This document shows positions 47,519 through 57,635 of a stretch of 64,000 bases of DNA, one piece after another. Position 1 is the first letter of the stretch. Each line of letters begins with the position of its first letter. Both the position numbers and the translations under genes were made by a program. A model generated the notes under the pieces. It had not been told where the DNA came from. It did no database searches and saw only the letters and a list, made by a program, of their open reading frames with translations. The stretch lies in NCBI RefSeq assembly GCF_001624695.1, contig NZ_JSEP01000003.1, positions 1 to 64,000 of the forward strand, written 5' to 3'. Source of the stretch: Labrenzia sp. OB1 (GTDB taxonomy: Bacteria; Pseudomonadota; Alphaproteobacteria; Rhizobiales; Stappiaceae).

Positions 47519-50311
47519 ATGAGCTTGTACACAGACTACCTGAATGAGATCGAAACTCGCAAAGGCCAGGACCTGCATCCCAAGCCCATTGAGGATGGCG
47601 CCCTCGTGCAAGAGATCGTCGCCCAGATCAGGGATCCCCGGCATGAACACAGGGAGCAGTCCCTCAAGTTCTTCATCTACAACACATTGCCCGGAACGAC
47701 GAGCGCCGCCGGCGAAAAGGCGAAATTCCTGAAAGAGATCATTCTCGGCACAGTCGTTGTTGAAGAAATCGGGAAATCCTTTGCCTTTGAGCTTCTGTCT
47801 CACATGAAAGGCGGTCCCTCTGTCGAAGTTCTGCTCGATCTGGCTCTCGGGGACGATAAATCCGTCGCCAGGGACGCCGCCGAAGTTCTCAAGACGCAGG
47901 TCTTTCTCTACGAGGCGGACACGGACCGGCTGAAGGTTGCCTTTGAGGCAGGCAATGAAATCGCCCGGGACATCCTCGAAAGCTATGCGCAGGCCGAGTT
48001 TTTCACCAAGCTTCCCGACCTTGAGGAAGAAATCAAGGTCGTCACCTACGTTGCGGGCGAAGGGGATATCTCCACCGACCTTCTGTCTCCCGGAAACCAG
48101 GCGCATTCGCGCTCCGACAGGGAGCTGCATGGCAAGTGCATGATTTCCGAGGCTGCGCAAAAGGAAATCGAGGCGCTTAAGCTGCAGCATCCGGACAAGC
48201 GCGTGATGCTGATCGCCGAAAAGGGAACGATGGGCGTGGGCTCCTCCCGGATGTCCGGCGTCAACAACGTCGCCCTTTGGACCGGCAAACAGGCAAGCCC
48301 CTATGTTCCTTTTGTGAACATTGCCCCGGTTGTCGCCGGTACCAATGGCATTTCGCCCATTTTCCTGACAACCGTCGGTGTGACCGGCGGCATCGGCATT
48401 GACCTGAAGAACTGGGTCAAGAAACTCGACGACGACGGCAATCCAATTCTGAACAATGACGACAACCCTGTTCTTGAACAGAAATACTCTGTCGAGACGG
48501 GCACCGTTCTCACGATCAACACCAAGACCAGGAAGCTCTACAACGAAGCCGGCGATGAAGAGCTTGTCGATGTCTCCTCCGCCCTGAACCCGCAGAAGGT
48601 AGAGTTCATGAAGGCCGGAGGCTCCTATGCCATCGTCTTCGGAAAGAAACTTCAGACTCTCGCGGCCGAGACCCTCGGTATCGATGTGCCTCCGGTGTTC
48701 GCGCCGTCGAAGGAAGTGTCCCACGAGGGCCAGGGCCTGACAGCCGTCGAGAAGATTTTCAACGCCAACGCCGTCGGAGTGACCGAGGGCAAGGTTCTGC
48801 ATGCGGGATCGGATGTCCGTGTGAAGGTGAATATCGTCGGCTCCCAGGACACCACCGGCCTGATGACGGCCCAGGAGCTGGAATCCATGGCCGCGATGGT
48901 GATTTCCCCCACCGTCGACGGCGCCTACCAGTCCGGCTGCCACACCGCCTCGGTCTGGGACCTGAAGGCGCAGGCCAACATCCCCAAGCTGATGAAATTC
49001 ATGAACCAGTTCGGTCTGATCACGGCGCGGGACCCGAAGGACGTCTACCATCCGATGACGGATGTGATCCACAAGGTCCTGAACGACATCACGGTCGATG
49101 ACTGGGCCATCATCATCGGCGGCGATTCCCATACCAGAATGTCCAAGGGCGTTGCCTTCGGAGCGGATTCGGGAACCGTGGCACTGGCTCTGGCGACGGG
49201 GGAGGCGACAATGCCGATCCCCGAATCGGTGAAAGTCACCTTCAAGGGCAGCATGAAGAACCACATGGACTTCCGTGACGTGGTCCATGCGACACAGGCC
49301 CAGATGCTGAAGCAATTCGGCGACAACGTCTTCCAGGGACGCATTATCGAGGTCCACATCGGTACGCTGCTCGCCGACCAGGCGTTCACCTTCACCGACT
49401 GGACAGCCGAAATGAAGGCCAAGGCATCCATCTGCATTTCCAACGACGACACGTTGATCGGCTCACTCGAGATCGCCAAGAGCCGCATTCAGATCATGAT
49501 CGACAAGGGAATGGACAACAGCAACGGCGTTCTTCAGGGACTGATCGACATTGCCGACAAGCGGATCGGCCAGATCAGGTCCGGTGAGAAGCCCGCACTG
49601 ACGCCGGACGACAACGCCAGCTATTTCGCCGAAGTCGTCGTGGATCTGGATGTCATCGACGAGCCCATGATTGCGGACCCGGATGTGAACAATGCGGATG
49701 TTTCCAAAAGATACACCCATGACACGATCCGGCCCGTGTCCTTCTACAAGGGCGAGAAGAAGGTTGATCTTGGATTTGTCGGCTCCTGCATGGTCCACAA
49801 GGGCGACATGAAGATTGTTGCCCAGATGCTCAAGAACCTCGAGAAGGCCAATGACAAGGTCGAGTTCAAGGCGCCTCTTGTGGTCGCCGCCCCGACCTAC
49901 AACATCATCGACGAACTGAAAGAGGAAGGCGACTGGAGCATTCTCCAGAAGTACTCCGGATTCGAGTTCGACGACGCCGCACCGAAGAGCACCGCCCGGA
50001 CAGACTACGAAAACATCCTCTACCTCGAGCGGCCGGGCTGTAACCTGTGCATGGGGAACCAGGAGAAAGCCGCGAAAGGCGACACGGTGCTCGCAACGTC
50101 CACGCGTCTGTTCAAGGGCCGTGTCGTTGAAGACTCCTCGGAGAAAAAGGGCGAGTCCCTCCTCGCCTCGACTCCCGTTGTCGTGCTGTCCGCTGTCCTT
50201 GGCAGAACACCGAGCATCGAGGAATACAAGGCTGCCGTGGAAGGGATCGATCTCACCAAGTTCGCTCCGCCGCTGCAAAAACCGGCGGCTCCCAGATCGG
50301 TGCATTTTTAG
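47519..50311 (+). CDS. acnB: Aconitase of the AcnB class (aconitate/2-methylisocitrate dehydratase)
   Basis: A 930-residue protein. An N-terminal HEAT-like domain characteristic of AcnB (SLYTDYLNEIETRKGQDLHP onward) precedes the swivel and catalytic domains (GDSHTRMSKGVAFGADSGTV). Cluster cysteines are C757 in GSCM and C841/C844 in CNLCMGNQ. It is about 65 residues longer than E. coli AcnB (865) and, from memory, closely matches Bacteroidota versions in length and wording, for instance EEIKVVTYVAGEGDIS, KGTMGVGSSRMSGVN and GYQSGCHTASVWD-like segments. ATG 47519 is chosen by that likeness; ATG 47477 with a nearby GGAG is an alternative. It may run the citrate or the 2-methylcitrate reaction. 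Confidence 0.9.
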   Translation: MSLYTDYLNEIETRKGQDLHPKPIEDGALVQEIVAQIRDPRHEHREQSLKFFIYNTLPGTTSAAGEKAKFLKEIILGTVVVEEIGKSFAFELLSHMKGGPSVEVLLDLALGDDKSVARDAAEVLKTQVFLYEADTDRLKVAFEAGNEIARDILESYAQAEFFTKLPDLEEEIKVVTYVAGEGDISTDLLSPGNQAHSRSDRELHGKCMISEAAQKEIEALKLQHPDKRVMLIAEKGTMGVGSSRMSGVNNVALWTGKQASPYVPFVNIAPVVAGTNGISPIFLTTVGVTGGIGIDLKNWVKKLDDDGNPILNNDDNPVLEQKYSVETGTVLTINTKTRKLYNEAGDEELVDVSSALNPQKVEFMKAGGSYAIVFGKKLQTLAAETLGIDVPPVFAPSKEVSHEGQGLTAVEKIFNANAVGVTEGKVLHAGSDVRVKVNIVGSQDTTGLMTAQELESMAAMVISPTVDGAYQSGCHTASVWDLKAQANIPKLMKFMNQFGLITARDPKDVYHPMTDVIHKVLNDITVDDWAIIIGGDSHTRMSKGVAFGADSGTVALALATGEATMPIPESVKVTFKGSMKNHMDFRDVVHATQAQMLKQFGDNVFQGRIIEVHIGTLLADQAFTFTDWTAEMKAKASICISNDDTLIGSLEIAKSRIQIMIDKGMDNSNGVLQGLIDIADKRIGQIRSGEKPALTPDDNASYFAEVVVDLDVIDEPMIADPDVNNADVSKRYTHDTIRPVSFYKGEKKVDLGFVGSCMVHKGDMKIVAQMLKNLEKANDKVEFKAPLVVAAPTYNIIDELKEEGDWSILQKYSGFEFDDAAPKSTARTDYENILYLERPGCNLCMGNQEKAAKGDTVLATSTRLFKGRVVEDSSEKKGESLLASTPVVVLSAVLGRTPSIEEYKAAVEGIDLTKFAPPLQKPAAPRSVHF

Positions 50312-50486
50312 GCACCCCAACCGCTTCGAGTGATGACTGCCGCCGACGGACAGATGGCCGTCGGCGGCAAACGATCCGGACGCCATCTTGCGACCCCGAA
50401 AACTCGTTGGCGTGGGCCAGGCCACGCATCCAGATAAGGCGAAACGCTCTATTGCGCCGGGTTGGGCAAGCACGTTAAAAACAGCC

Positions 50487-51209
50487 ATGCGCTGCTTTTT
50501 TGTTTTTTTTGTTCTTTCAATCGTATTTTCCCCCCTGACCCAATCGCTGGCGCAGGAGGCTGTTCGTGAACCGGTCGAGATCGGTGAATCCGGACGCGAT
50601 TACCTCAGGTCGATCCGGCTGCGCCGCATCGACACCGACGTTGCCTATTACGATCCGTCCGCGCCCCCACCGGAACTGAAGACCGGGCTTCAGCCGGAGC
50701 CTCAGAGACAAACGGAGGGTGAGCGGCCGCGCGGTGAAACCAGCGGTGAGACTGACTGGCCTTTCCTGGTGGTAAGCGGTGTCGTACTTGCCGCGATCCT
50801 TTACCTGTTCCTGCGCCTTGGGGGCCGCATGACGGTTTCCCTGAAGCAAGAGGCCCGCAATCCCGGCAGTGGACGCCGCAAGGCCCTGCCGGAAGCTCCG
50901 GCCTGGGCCGAGAAGCTTGGCACGCTGGATGAAATCCTGCGCATCGACGACCGGCGGCGCGCTCTGGTGCTGCTGGCGCAAAAAGCCCTCGCCGCGACCG
51001 TCGCGGCCAATGGCGTCCTCATGCAGCGCAGCTGGACCGCGCGCGACGCACTGCGCCATATCCCCGACAGACAGGCACAGGTCGACGCGCTGCGTGCCCT
51101 GGTCATGGCCAGCGAACGCGTGCAGTTCGGCGGGCGCGATGTAAGCGAGGACGAATTTCACCAGCATGTCGCCGACTGCAGACAATTGCTTGGACAGGGC
51201 ACATCATGA
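50487..51209 (+). CDS. DUF4129-domain membrane protein of a MoxR operon
   Basis: A 240-residue protein with a signal anchor/peptide (MRCFFVFFVLSIVFSPLTQS), a Pro/Glu-rich periplasmic stretch, one helix (about 96-114, FLVVSGVVLAAILYLFLRL), and a cytoplasmic C-terminal DUF4129 domain (RRALVLLAQKALAATVAANG, SWTARDALRHIP, RVQFGGRDVSEDEF). A longer frame exists from TTG 50388, but ATG 50487 gives the natural signal. First gene of an operon whose members overlap by 4-11 bp; such genes accompany MoxR-DUF58 systems of unknown substrate. Confidence 0.85.
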   Translation: MRCFFVFFVLSIVFSPLTQSLAQEAVREPVEIGESGRDYLRSIRLRRIDTDVAYYDPSAPPPELKTGLQPEPQRQTEGERPRGETSGETDWPFLVVSGVVLAAILYLFLRLGGRMTVSLKQEARNPGSGRRKALPEAPAWAEKLGTLDEILRIDDRRRALVLLAQKALAATVAANGVLMQRSWTARDALRHIPDRQAQVDALRALVMASERVQFGGRDVSEDEFHQHVADCRQLLGQGTS

Positions 51210-52528
51210 GCGACACGGAAACCACCCGCCCTCCCGGCACGCTGCGCATCGAGCTGGTGGTCATCGTTCTTGTCTGCGCCATAGGAATTGCCGGACTTTG
51301 GTACCTTCTTTCACAGCAGCAGCAGACACTGCGCAGTTCTCCCGCCGGGTTGGACGGACTGCAGGTCTGGCTGACGTCCGAGGACGTCAGCGCGCAAAAT
51401 TTCACCGGCGGCTGGCCGATCGATCAGACATCGGTCGGCCTTCTGGTGGTACCGGTCTACGACACGGCGCTTGATGCCGACCGCGTGCCCGCCACGACCC
51501 AGCAGGAACTGTTGCGTCAGCAGGATGAATACGATCTCGATGCGGACGTCATCGGGCTCAAGGCGCGAACCGTACCGACGCTTGTCGTCCTGCCGAAATG
51601 GCGCAGCGGGATGCGCCTTACAGGGCTTGCCCATCCTGTGCTGAAGACCGAACGCGACCGTCTGGGGTCAACGCTCGGCAGGATAATCGATGAAAGCGAT
51701 CCCGAACTGATCGACGCGAAGTCCCCCTTCACGGACTTTCCGTACCGCTCGACTGACGGCAAAGACCTGAGCGCCCGGATTTATGCGGCGCAGACGATCA
51801 AGGCGCGCGGCTGCATCCCGGTCATCGGCACAGAAGAAGCAATGCTTCTGGCCGACTGCCCCCTCCGGAAGGACGCCGGAGATCAGGACGGGAGGCTTCT
51901 TGTGCTGACGGACCCGGATCTGCTCAACAATCACGGTCTGCGGCTGGGCGACAATGCGCATATAGCCAGCGACTTCCTTCGCTCTCGGGCGGCCGGCCGC
52001 AATGTCGTGATCGATTACAGCCGCAGTTCCTGGCTTCGCGACCCCTTCAGCGAACCCGAGCGCGAACGGACATGGGCGGATCTCGGCCGCTTTTTCGGCC
52101 CTCCCTTCCTGACACTCTGGATTGGCGCCGCGCTGGCCTTCCTGCTGTTTTTCTGGCGCGGCGCACTGCGCACCGGGCCGATCCGCCCTGAAGCTGCGGC
52201 GCCCGGGGCCGGCAAGCTGCTTGCGGTGCGCGCAAGGGCGCGGTTGATGCGGCTGTCCGGTCACGATGGCGCCCTGATCCGCGAGTACGCCGCAGCGCGG
52301 ATGGCGGCAATGGCGGCCGCGCTTTTCGGGTCCGCCCATGCGCGCCACTATGGCGGCGAAGACGCTTTTCTGAAATCGGCCCAGCGCCGGCATCCGGCCG
52401 AAACGGCCCGCCTGCGCACGGTTCTGGCGAATATCCGGCAGCTTCCGGCCCATCTTCCGGCAAGTGAAGCCATCCGGCTCATCGACGAATTCGAACAGGT
52501 TCTGGAGCAAATAAACCATGACGCTTGA
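51206..52528 (+). CDS. DUF4350-domain membrane protein
   Basis: A 440-residue protein with an N-terminal helix (about 12-34) and a second at about 295-316 ([22 protein letters not shown]). Between them lies a DUF4350-type periplasmic domain ([40 protein letters not shown]). The C-terminal cytoplasmic part (about 325-440) is helical. It overlaps the DUF4129 gene by 4 bp and the MoxR gene by 11 bp. In other alphaproteobacteria the same gene sits directly before moxR. Confidence 0.85.
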   Translation: MSDTETTRPPGTLRIELVVIVLVCAIGIAGLWYLLSQQQQTLRSSPAGLDGLQVWLTSEDVSAQNFTGGWPIDQTSVGLLVVPVYDTALDADRVPATTQQELLRQQDEYDLDADVIGLKARTVPTLVVLPKWRSGMRLTGLAHPVLKTERDRLGSTLGRIIDESDPELIDAKSPFTDFPYRSTDGKDLSARIYAAQTIKARGCIPVIGTEEAMLLADCPLRKDAGDQDGRLLVLTDPDLLNNHGLRLGDNAHIASDFLRSRAAGRNVVIDYSRSSWLRDPFSEPERERTWADLGRFFGPPFLTLWIGAALAFLLFFWRGALRTGPIRPEAAAPGAGKLLAVRARARLMRLSGHDGALIREYAAARMAAMAAALFGSAHARHYGGEDAFLKSAQRRHPAETARLRTVLANIRQLPAHLPASEAIRLIDEFEQVLEQINHDA

Positions 52529-53474
52529 CGCCCTGCGGCAACACACGGACGCCTTGAGGGCGGAAATCGGACGCACCGTCCTCGGTCAGGAGGACATTGT
52601 CGACCTGCTGCTGGTCGCGCTGTTCGCACGCGGCCATGTGCTGCTCGAGGGTCCTCCCGGCACGGCAAAGACCCTTCTGGCCCGAAGTTTCGCCGCGGTT
52701 CTGGCGCTCGACTTCGGCCGCATTCAATTCACTCCGGACCTGATGCCCGGCGACGTTCTGGGAACCTCGATCTTCGATTTCCGTACCAATGCCTTCGTTC
52801 TCACCAAGGGCCCGATCTTTTCCCAGGTTCTGCTGGCCGATGAAATCAACCGTGCACCTCCCAAGACCCAGGCGGCGCTCTTGCAGGCGATGAGCGAGCG
52901 GACTGTCAGCATCGACGGCAGCGATCATTCGCTCGGCCGGGAGTTCATCGTGATGGCCACGCAGAACCCCATCGAGCAGCAGGGCACCTACCCGCTTCCC
53001 GAGGCGCAACTCGACCGGTTCCTGTTCAAGCTGGTGATCGATTTTCCGCCCGAGGACATAGAAATGGCCATCCTGCGCCAGCATGCCGCCGAACCCCTCG
53101 AGGCGGGCCTGGAAACGGCGGACCTCACCAAGGTGCTGGACGCGGCAGCGCTGGCGGAAACCCGGGACCTGGTCGACGCAATCATTCTCAAGGACGACAT
53201 CCTCGCCTATATCCTCCGCCTCGTGCGCGCGACTCGGGAGAGCTCCGAAATCGCCTATGGCGCCTCGACCCGGGCGGCGGATGCCCTGGCCAGTGCCGCC
53301 AGAGCCACCGCTGCGATCAACGGCCGCGATTACGCCATCCCCGACGACGTCAAACGGCTCTTCATACCCACCCTGCGTCACCGGATCGTCCTCGGTCCCA
53401 CCGCGGAAATAGAGGGCCGCAGCCCCGCGCAGGTTCTGGAAAACATCCTCAGCCAGATCGAGGCTCCCCGCTGA
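52518..53474 (+). CDS. MoxR-family AAA+ ATPase
   Basis: A 318-residue cytoplasmic AAA+ chaperone. Walker A GPPGTAKT (45-52), Walker B LLADE (105-109), sensor [26 protein letters not shown] and the MoxR-specific lid [13 protein letters not shown]. MoxR proteins work with vWA-domain partners such as DUF58 proteins to insert cofactors or mature complexes. The target here is not identifiable. It is the centre of the operon 50.5-56.7 kb. Confidence 0.95.
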   Translation: MTLDALRQHTDALRAEIGRTVLGQEDIVDLLLVALFARGHVLLEGPPGTAKTLLARSFAAVLALDFGRIQFTPDLMPGDVLGTSIFDFRTNAFVLTKGPIFSQVLLADEINRAPPKTQAALLQAMSERTVSIDGSDHSLGREFIVMATQNPIEQQGTYPLPEAQLDRFLFKLVIDFPPEDIEMAILRQHAAEPLEAGLETADLTKVLDAAALAETRDLVDAIILKDDILAYILRLVRATRESSEIAYGASTRAADALASAARATAAINGRDYAIPDDVKRLFIPTLRHRIVLGPTAEIEGRSPAQVLENILSQIEAPR

Positions 53475-53527
53475 TCCGTCCCTCCAAAAGACTGCTTGTC
53501 CTGGCCCTGGCAACGCTCATCCTTTCG

Positions 53528-54769
53528 ATGATCGCGGTGCTGGCAGGTGGCGCGGTGCGCGAAGCCGCCGAAGCACCGTGGATTCTGCTGGCGGTGGCGG
53601 TGATCTGCGATCTGGCGCTGTCCCTCCGGCGACCGAAAGCGTTGACCTTCGAAACGCCGGCCGAGATCTTTGTCGGCGAAACTGCCACGTTGCACATGAC
53701 AATCGACAGGGCACCCCGGGATCTCCGGGCCCGGTTCGACTGGCCGGCCGGGCTGGAGGAAAGCGGTGAAGTCACTTTCCTCCCCGCTTCAGACGGCCGC
53801 GCCACCTGTGACATTCGCTGCCGTGCGATACGGCGGGGTGTCTGGCGCCTCGAACATGTCTGGCTGCGTTGGACATCGCGCCTGAAACTGCTCGAGTTCG
53901 TGCCGCGTCTGGACGCGGGCGTGGAAATCCGCGTTGTCCCGAACATCCGGCTTGTCCAATCCGGACAGATAACCACCACGGTCCTGTCCACGCTCTTCGG
54001 CGCGAAGGAAAACCGGGCTATCGGCGAAGGGTCGGAATTTCAGCAGCTGCGTGACTTCGTCCCCGGCATGGACATCAAGACAATCGACTGGAAACGTTCC
54101 GCCCGCCGCAGGTCGCTTGTCGCCAAGGAACTGCGCGCCGAACGCAACCACCATGTCATCGTCGCGCTCGACAACGGCTATCTGATGCGCGAGGAGATCG
54201 GCGGCCTGCCGAAGATCGACCACGCCGTCACGGCGGCGCTGGCAACCGCCTGGGCCGCGGCGATAGGCGGGGACCTCGTCGGGTATTACTCCTACGATGT
54301 GAAACCCCGCACCTTTGCAACCCCGGCTCCGGGCCGTGCGGCTTTTGCGAGGCTGCGTCACTGGACGGCTGAACTGTCCTATGTCAGCCGCGAGACGAAC
54401 CACACGCTGGCCTTGAGCGAGTTGAACGCCCGCACGCCCAAACGCAGCCTGATCGTCGTTTTCACCGATTTCATCGACACCACCTCGGCCGAACTGCTGA
54501 TCGAGAACATCGCCATTCTCGCCAGGCGTCACCTGCTGATCTTTGTGACCATCCGCGACCCGGAGCTGGAGACACTTGTCGATACGCCGCCTGAAGACCT
54601 CAACGGCGCGGCGGCACTCGTGGCGGCCAACCAGTCCATCCAGGAACGCCGCCTGGTCCTTGAACGGCTCACCCGCCTGGGCGTGACCATTGTCGACGCC
54701 AGACCGGAAGCGATTACCGCGCGGTTGATTTCGACCTATCTCGAGATCAAGGCACGGGAGCTCATCTGA
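53528..54769 (+). CDS. DUF58-domain (vWA-like) protein
   Basis: A 413-residue protein with an N-terminal membrane helix pair and a C-terminal DUF58 domain (ENRAIGEGSEFQQLRDFVPG, DIKTIDWKRSARRRSLVAKE, VIVALDNGYLMRE). The ATG at 53528 removes part of the N-terminal helix. An in-frame CTG at 53471, overlapping the MoxR stop as CTGA, would give the full [19 protein letters not shown] start that homologues usually begin with (MIRP-type). So the true start may be CTG 53471. Partner of MoxR. Confidence 0.88.
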   Translation: MIAVLAGGAVREAAEAPWILLAVAVICDLALSLRRPKALTFETPAEIFVGETATLHMTIDRAPRDLRARFDWPAGLEESGEVTFLPASDGRATCDIRCRAIRRGVWRLEHVWLRWTSRLKLLEFVPRLDAGVEIRVVPNIRLVQSGQITTTVLSTLFGAKENRAIGEGSEFQQLRDFVPGMDIKTIDWKRSARRRSLVAKELRAERNHHVIVALDNGYLMREEIGGLPKIDHAVTAALATAWAAAIGGDLVGYYSYDVKPRTFATPAPGRAAFARLRHWTAELSYVSRETNHTLALSELNARTPKRSLIVVFTDFIDTTSAELLIENIAILARRHLLIFVTIRDPELETLVDTPPEDLNGAAALVAANQSIQERRLVLERLTRLGVTIVDARPEAITARLISTYLEIKARELI

Positions 54770-55767
54770 TGGACAGCCAGGACCTCATCCGCTCCGCACG
54801 GTTCCGAAAGGAGCGCGAGGCCGACTGGCAGCGTCTTGAGACGCTGGTGCGGACAGCGGAGAGCAAGGGGCTGCAGCGTATGGCATTCGCCGATGCGCGC
54901 GACCTCGCCGAACTCTACCGGCAGGCCACGACATCGCTCGCCATTGCCCGGGAGATCTCGCTCGACAAGGCCCTGCTCACGTATCTGGAGGCCCTGACAG
55001 CCCGCGCCTATCTGTGCGTTTACGCGCCGCAGGAGCGGCTCGGCGGATTGTTCGGCCGGTTCCTGAAACGCGGCGCACCTGAAGCCATGCGCCGGTCCTG
55101 GAAGTTCATCCTTCTGGGCTTTCTCTTCATGACGCTCGGCGCGCTGGCGGGCTATCTGCTCTATTTCGAGAACAACGACTGGTTCTACGTCTTCATGCCA
55201 TCCGAGATGGCCAGTGGCCGCAGCCCGAATGCCACCACCGAGTCCCTGCGGTCCTCCATCTACGGTCATGACAGCGGAACATCGGGACTTGGCAGCTTTG
55301 CGGCCTATCTGTTTTCTCACAACACCCGGATCGCCATCTTTGTCTTCGGTCTCGGCGTTTTCGCCTGCGCACCGGCAATCCTGCTGACGTTCTACAACGG
55401 TCTCATACTCGGAGCCTTTTTCGCGCTTCATGTCGACCGGGGCCTGGGAGTGGATCTCGCCGGCTGGCTCTCCGTCCACGGGGTCACCGAACTGTCGGCC
55501 GTCTGCATCGCCTGTGGCGGCGGGCTGAAACTCGGTTCGGCGGTTCTGTTTCCCGGCAACAGAACACGCGCCGATGCCCTTCGCCATGCCGGCCGCGATG
55601 CGGTGAAGCTGGCACTCGTTGCCGCGCTCATGCTTGTCGCCGCCGCGCTGCTGGAAAGTTTCGCCCGCCAGCTCGTTCAGGACATGACCTCGCGCTTCGT
55701 GATCGGCTGGGGCGTCGGCGCACTCTGGCTGGCATGGTTTGCGTTCGGCGGAAGGAGGCTGCGATGA
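54769..55767 (+). CDS. Stage II sporulation protein M-like membrane protein
   Basis: A 332-residue protein of the SpoIIM-like family: soluble helical N-terminus (DSQDLIRSARFRKEREADWQRLE...SLAIAREISLDKALLTYLEALTARAYL), then about five to six helices (from 112 on). The organism does not sporulate; in proteobacteria this family belongs to MoxR-DUF58 operons. The start ATG overlaps the DUF58 stop, and its stop overlaps the RDD gene start (ATGA). Confidence 0.88.
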   Translation: MDSQDLIRSARFRKEREADWQRLETLVRTAESKGLQRMAFADARDLAELYRQATTSLAIAREISLDKALLTYLEALTARAYLCVYAPQERLGGLFGRFLKRGAPEAMRRSWKFILLGFLFMTLGALAGYLLYFENNDWFYVFMPSEMASGRSPNATTESLRSSIYGHDSGTSGLGSFAAYLFSHNTRIAIFVFGLGVFACAPAILLTFYNGLILGAFFALHVDRGLGVDLAGWLSVHGVTELSAVCIACGGGLKLGSAVLFPGNRTRADALRHAGRDAVKLALVAALMLVAAALLESFARQLVQDMTSRFVIGWGVGALWLAWFAFGGRRLR

Positions 55768-56687
55768 TCGGCCGCTTTCGCAAAGACAGGAAGGACAAAC
55801 GACCTTCACCCGATACTCTCATGCCACCGGAAGGGGTCCCCCTGACGCTGCCGATTGCAGGTGTCGGTGTACGCACCGCCGCGCAGTTCACCGACATTGT
55901 CCTGACCTCCATCGCGGCGATCAGCCTGCTTGTCCTGCTTGGAACCCTGGGTCTGCTGGGACCGCAATCGATGACGGCCATCGCCGTGCTGGTCTTCTTC
56001 TGTATCGGCGTTCCCTACTATGTGCTGGCCGAGCTAGCCTGGAACGGCCAGACGCTGGGCAAGCGCATCATGAAGATCAAGGTGGTGGCTCATGACGGTG
56101 GATCGCTGAGCGCGCATTCTCTCGTCCTGCGCAACCTTATGAAGGAAGCGGAGGTCTTCCTGCCGGGCACGCTCCTCCTGACGCTGGACACGGCATCTCC
56201 CCTGGAGACGGCCGCGTCGCTGATCTGGATCGCAATCGCATTGCTGGTGCCCCTGTGTAACCGTTACCGCCGCCGTCTCGGCGACATGATGGCCGGAACC
56301 CACGTGATCCATCTGCCGGTGCCGATATTGCTGAAGGACATGGCGGTGGAAAAACCGCAGGTAGAAACCGACCGAAAGTCCTTTGTCTTCCTGTCCCATC
56401 AGCTCGATCACTACGGCGCATTCGAACTGCAGACCCTCGAAACACTGCTTCGGTCCCGCAACACACCCCCGGCCACCGCCGTCAGCCGGCAGACGGAAGC
56501 AGCCATAGCAACGATTGTCGAAAAGATACGCAAGAAGATCGGTTACGCCGAACCGGTGCCGCCGCAAGACCGGATTCGCTTCCTGCAGGCGTTTTACAAT
56601 GCCCAGCGCGAACACCTGGAACAGCGCCGGCTGTTTGGCGACCGGCGCGAGAACAAGCATTATGCCCAGACGAACGGAGACAGCTGA
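55764..56687 (+). CDS. RDD-family membrane protein
   Basis: A 307-residue protein with an RDD domain (about 30-175): GVGVRTAAQFTDIVLTSIAA, then two to four helices and NRYRRRLGDMMAGTHVI (conserved R-D spacing). The C-terminal 120 residues are soluble, charged and probably helical (QTEAAIATIVEKIRKKIGY). The start at ATG 55764 has GGAGG 6 bp upstream and overlaps the previous stop as ATGA. Last gene of the tightly linked MoxR operon; RDD proteins have suggested transport roles but none is proven here. Confidence 0.88.
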   Translation: MIGRFRKDRKDKRPSPDTLMPPEGVPLTLPIAGVGVRTAAQFTDIVLTSIAAISLLVLLGTLGLLGPQSMTAIAVLVFFCIGVPYYVLAELAWNGQTLGKRIMKIKVVAHDGGSLSAHSLVLRNLMKEAEVFLPGTLLLTLDTASPLETAASLIWIAIALLVPLCNRYRRRLGDMMAGTHVIHLPVPILLKDMAVEKPQVETDRKSFVFLSHQLDHYGAFELQTLETLLRSRNTPPATAVSRQTEAAIATIVEKIRKKIGYAEPVPPQDRIRFLQAFYNAQREHLEQRRLFGDRRENKHYAQTNGDS

Positions 56688-56774
56688 TCGCGCCTACTCC
56701 TGCGATAGGCTTGACTGACCGGATCCTCCTCCTATCCTGAAACAGGATTTTTTTGATTTTGGAGAACCATACTA

Positions 56775-57635
56775 TTGACTGACGATCATGCAGCCGCTCA
56801 AGAACACATCGCCAGTCCAGTTTTCGAAAGCCAGCCAAGACTGCCCCTCAGCGTAGGCACACTGATTAGCGACAGCTTTGCGGTTTTCTTCCACCACATC
56901 GTCGTTGTCTGTCTGATCGGACTGGTGCCGATGCTCCTCGGACAGGTGCTTCCCGATTTGGTCCTCGGGTACTACACGGGTTTCGGCGAGATCGGATCTG
57001 ACGCGTTCGACACAATTTTACTGCCTCTGGTCATGACGTTTTTGCTGCTGGCGGTCTACTCAATCACCACGGCCATTCTGGTCCAGCTCGCCTGTGACGA
57101 TCAACTCGGCCGCCAGATCAGGATCCGCCGGTACATCCGGCCCGCCATCAGGGCCTTGCCTGCAATCCTCATTCTGAGCTTCGCGGTCCTGGCGATCCTT
57201 GTTCTGTCCCAGATAGTCGTGATGCTATTTTCGTTCGCCTCGCACTATCTCGCGCTCGTGGCGCTTCCATTCCAATTCGGTTTCGTTCTCTGGATTGTTG
57301 CGGTTTTCTCAGTCTGCGCGCCTGCAGTCATCTTTGAGCAGTCCGGCCTGCGTGGGCTCACCCGCAGCGCTGAACTGACCTGGCACTATCGCTGGCCAAT
57401 TGTCGGCACCCTGGTGCTGATCAGCCTGCTCATCGCTGTGTTCTATCTGGTCGTTGGCGCTATTTTCATGGTCTTGTCGATGGCGACCAACGGTCTGATC
57501 GGCGGCCTTCTCTTCGGCCTGCTATCAACCGCAGGTACCAGTATTCTCGCCATCGCGGTATCGCTGATCTACGCTCGCTTGCGTGAGATCAAGGGAGGTG
57601 TAGGCCTCGAAAGCATCTCCGAGGTCTTCGATTGA
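56775..57635 (+). CDS. Six-helix membrane protein, first of a tandem paralog pair
   Basis: A 286-residue polytopic protein starting with TTG at 56775 (weak GGAG 13 bp upstream). Six to seven hydrophobic segments. Conserved with its neighbour: FHHIVVVCLIGLVPMLLG, YSITTAILVQLA, FSVCAPAVIFEQSGLRGLTRSAELTWHYRWPI and the C-terminal IYARLREIKGGVGLESISEVFD. That C-terminal tail and layout recall proteins annotated as glycerophosphoryl diester phosphodiesterase membrane domain (YciC-like), without any phosphodiesterase domain. Function unknown. Confidence 0.8.
   Translation: MTDDHAAAQEHIASPVFESQPRLPLSVGTLISDSFAVFFHHIVVVCLIGLVPMLLGQVLPDLVLGYYTGFGEIGSDAFDTILLPLVMTFLLLAVYSITTAILVQLACDDQLGRQIRIRRYIRPAIRALPAILILSFAVLAILVLSQIVVMLFSFASHYLALVALPFQFGFVLWIVAVFSVCAPAVIFEQSGLRGLTRSAELTWHYRWPIVGTLVLISLLIAVFYLVVGAIFMVLSMATNGLIGGLLFGLLSTAGTSILAIAVSLIYARLREIKGGVGLESISEVFD

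Noticed and set aside
47492-49357. 621-residue open frame antisense to acnB
   Set aside because: Shadow of the aconitase coding bias; no recognisable features.
54769-55767. Sporulation function suggested by the SpoIIM label
   Set aside because: The protein belongs to the MoxR-DUF58 operon type found in non-sporulating proteobacteria.
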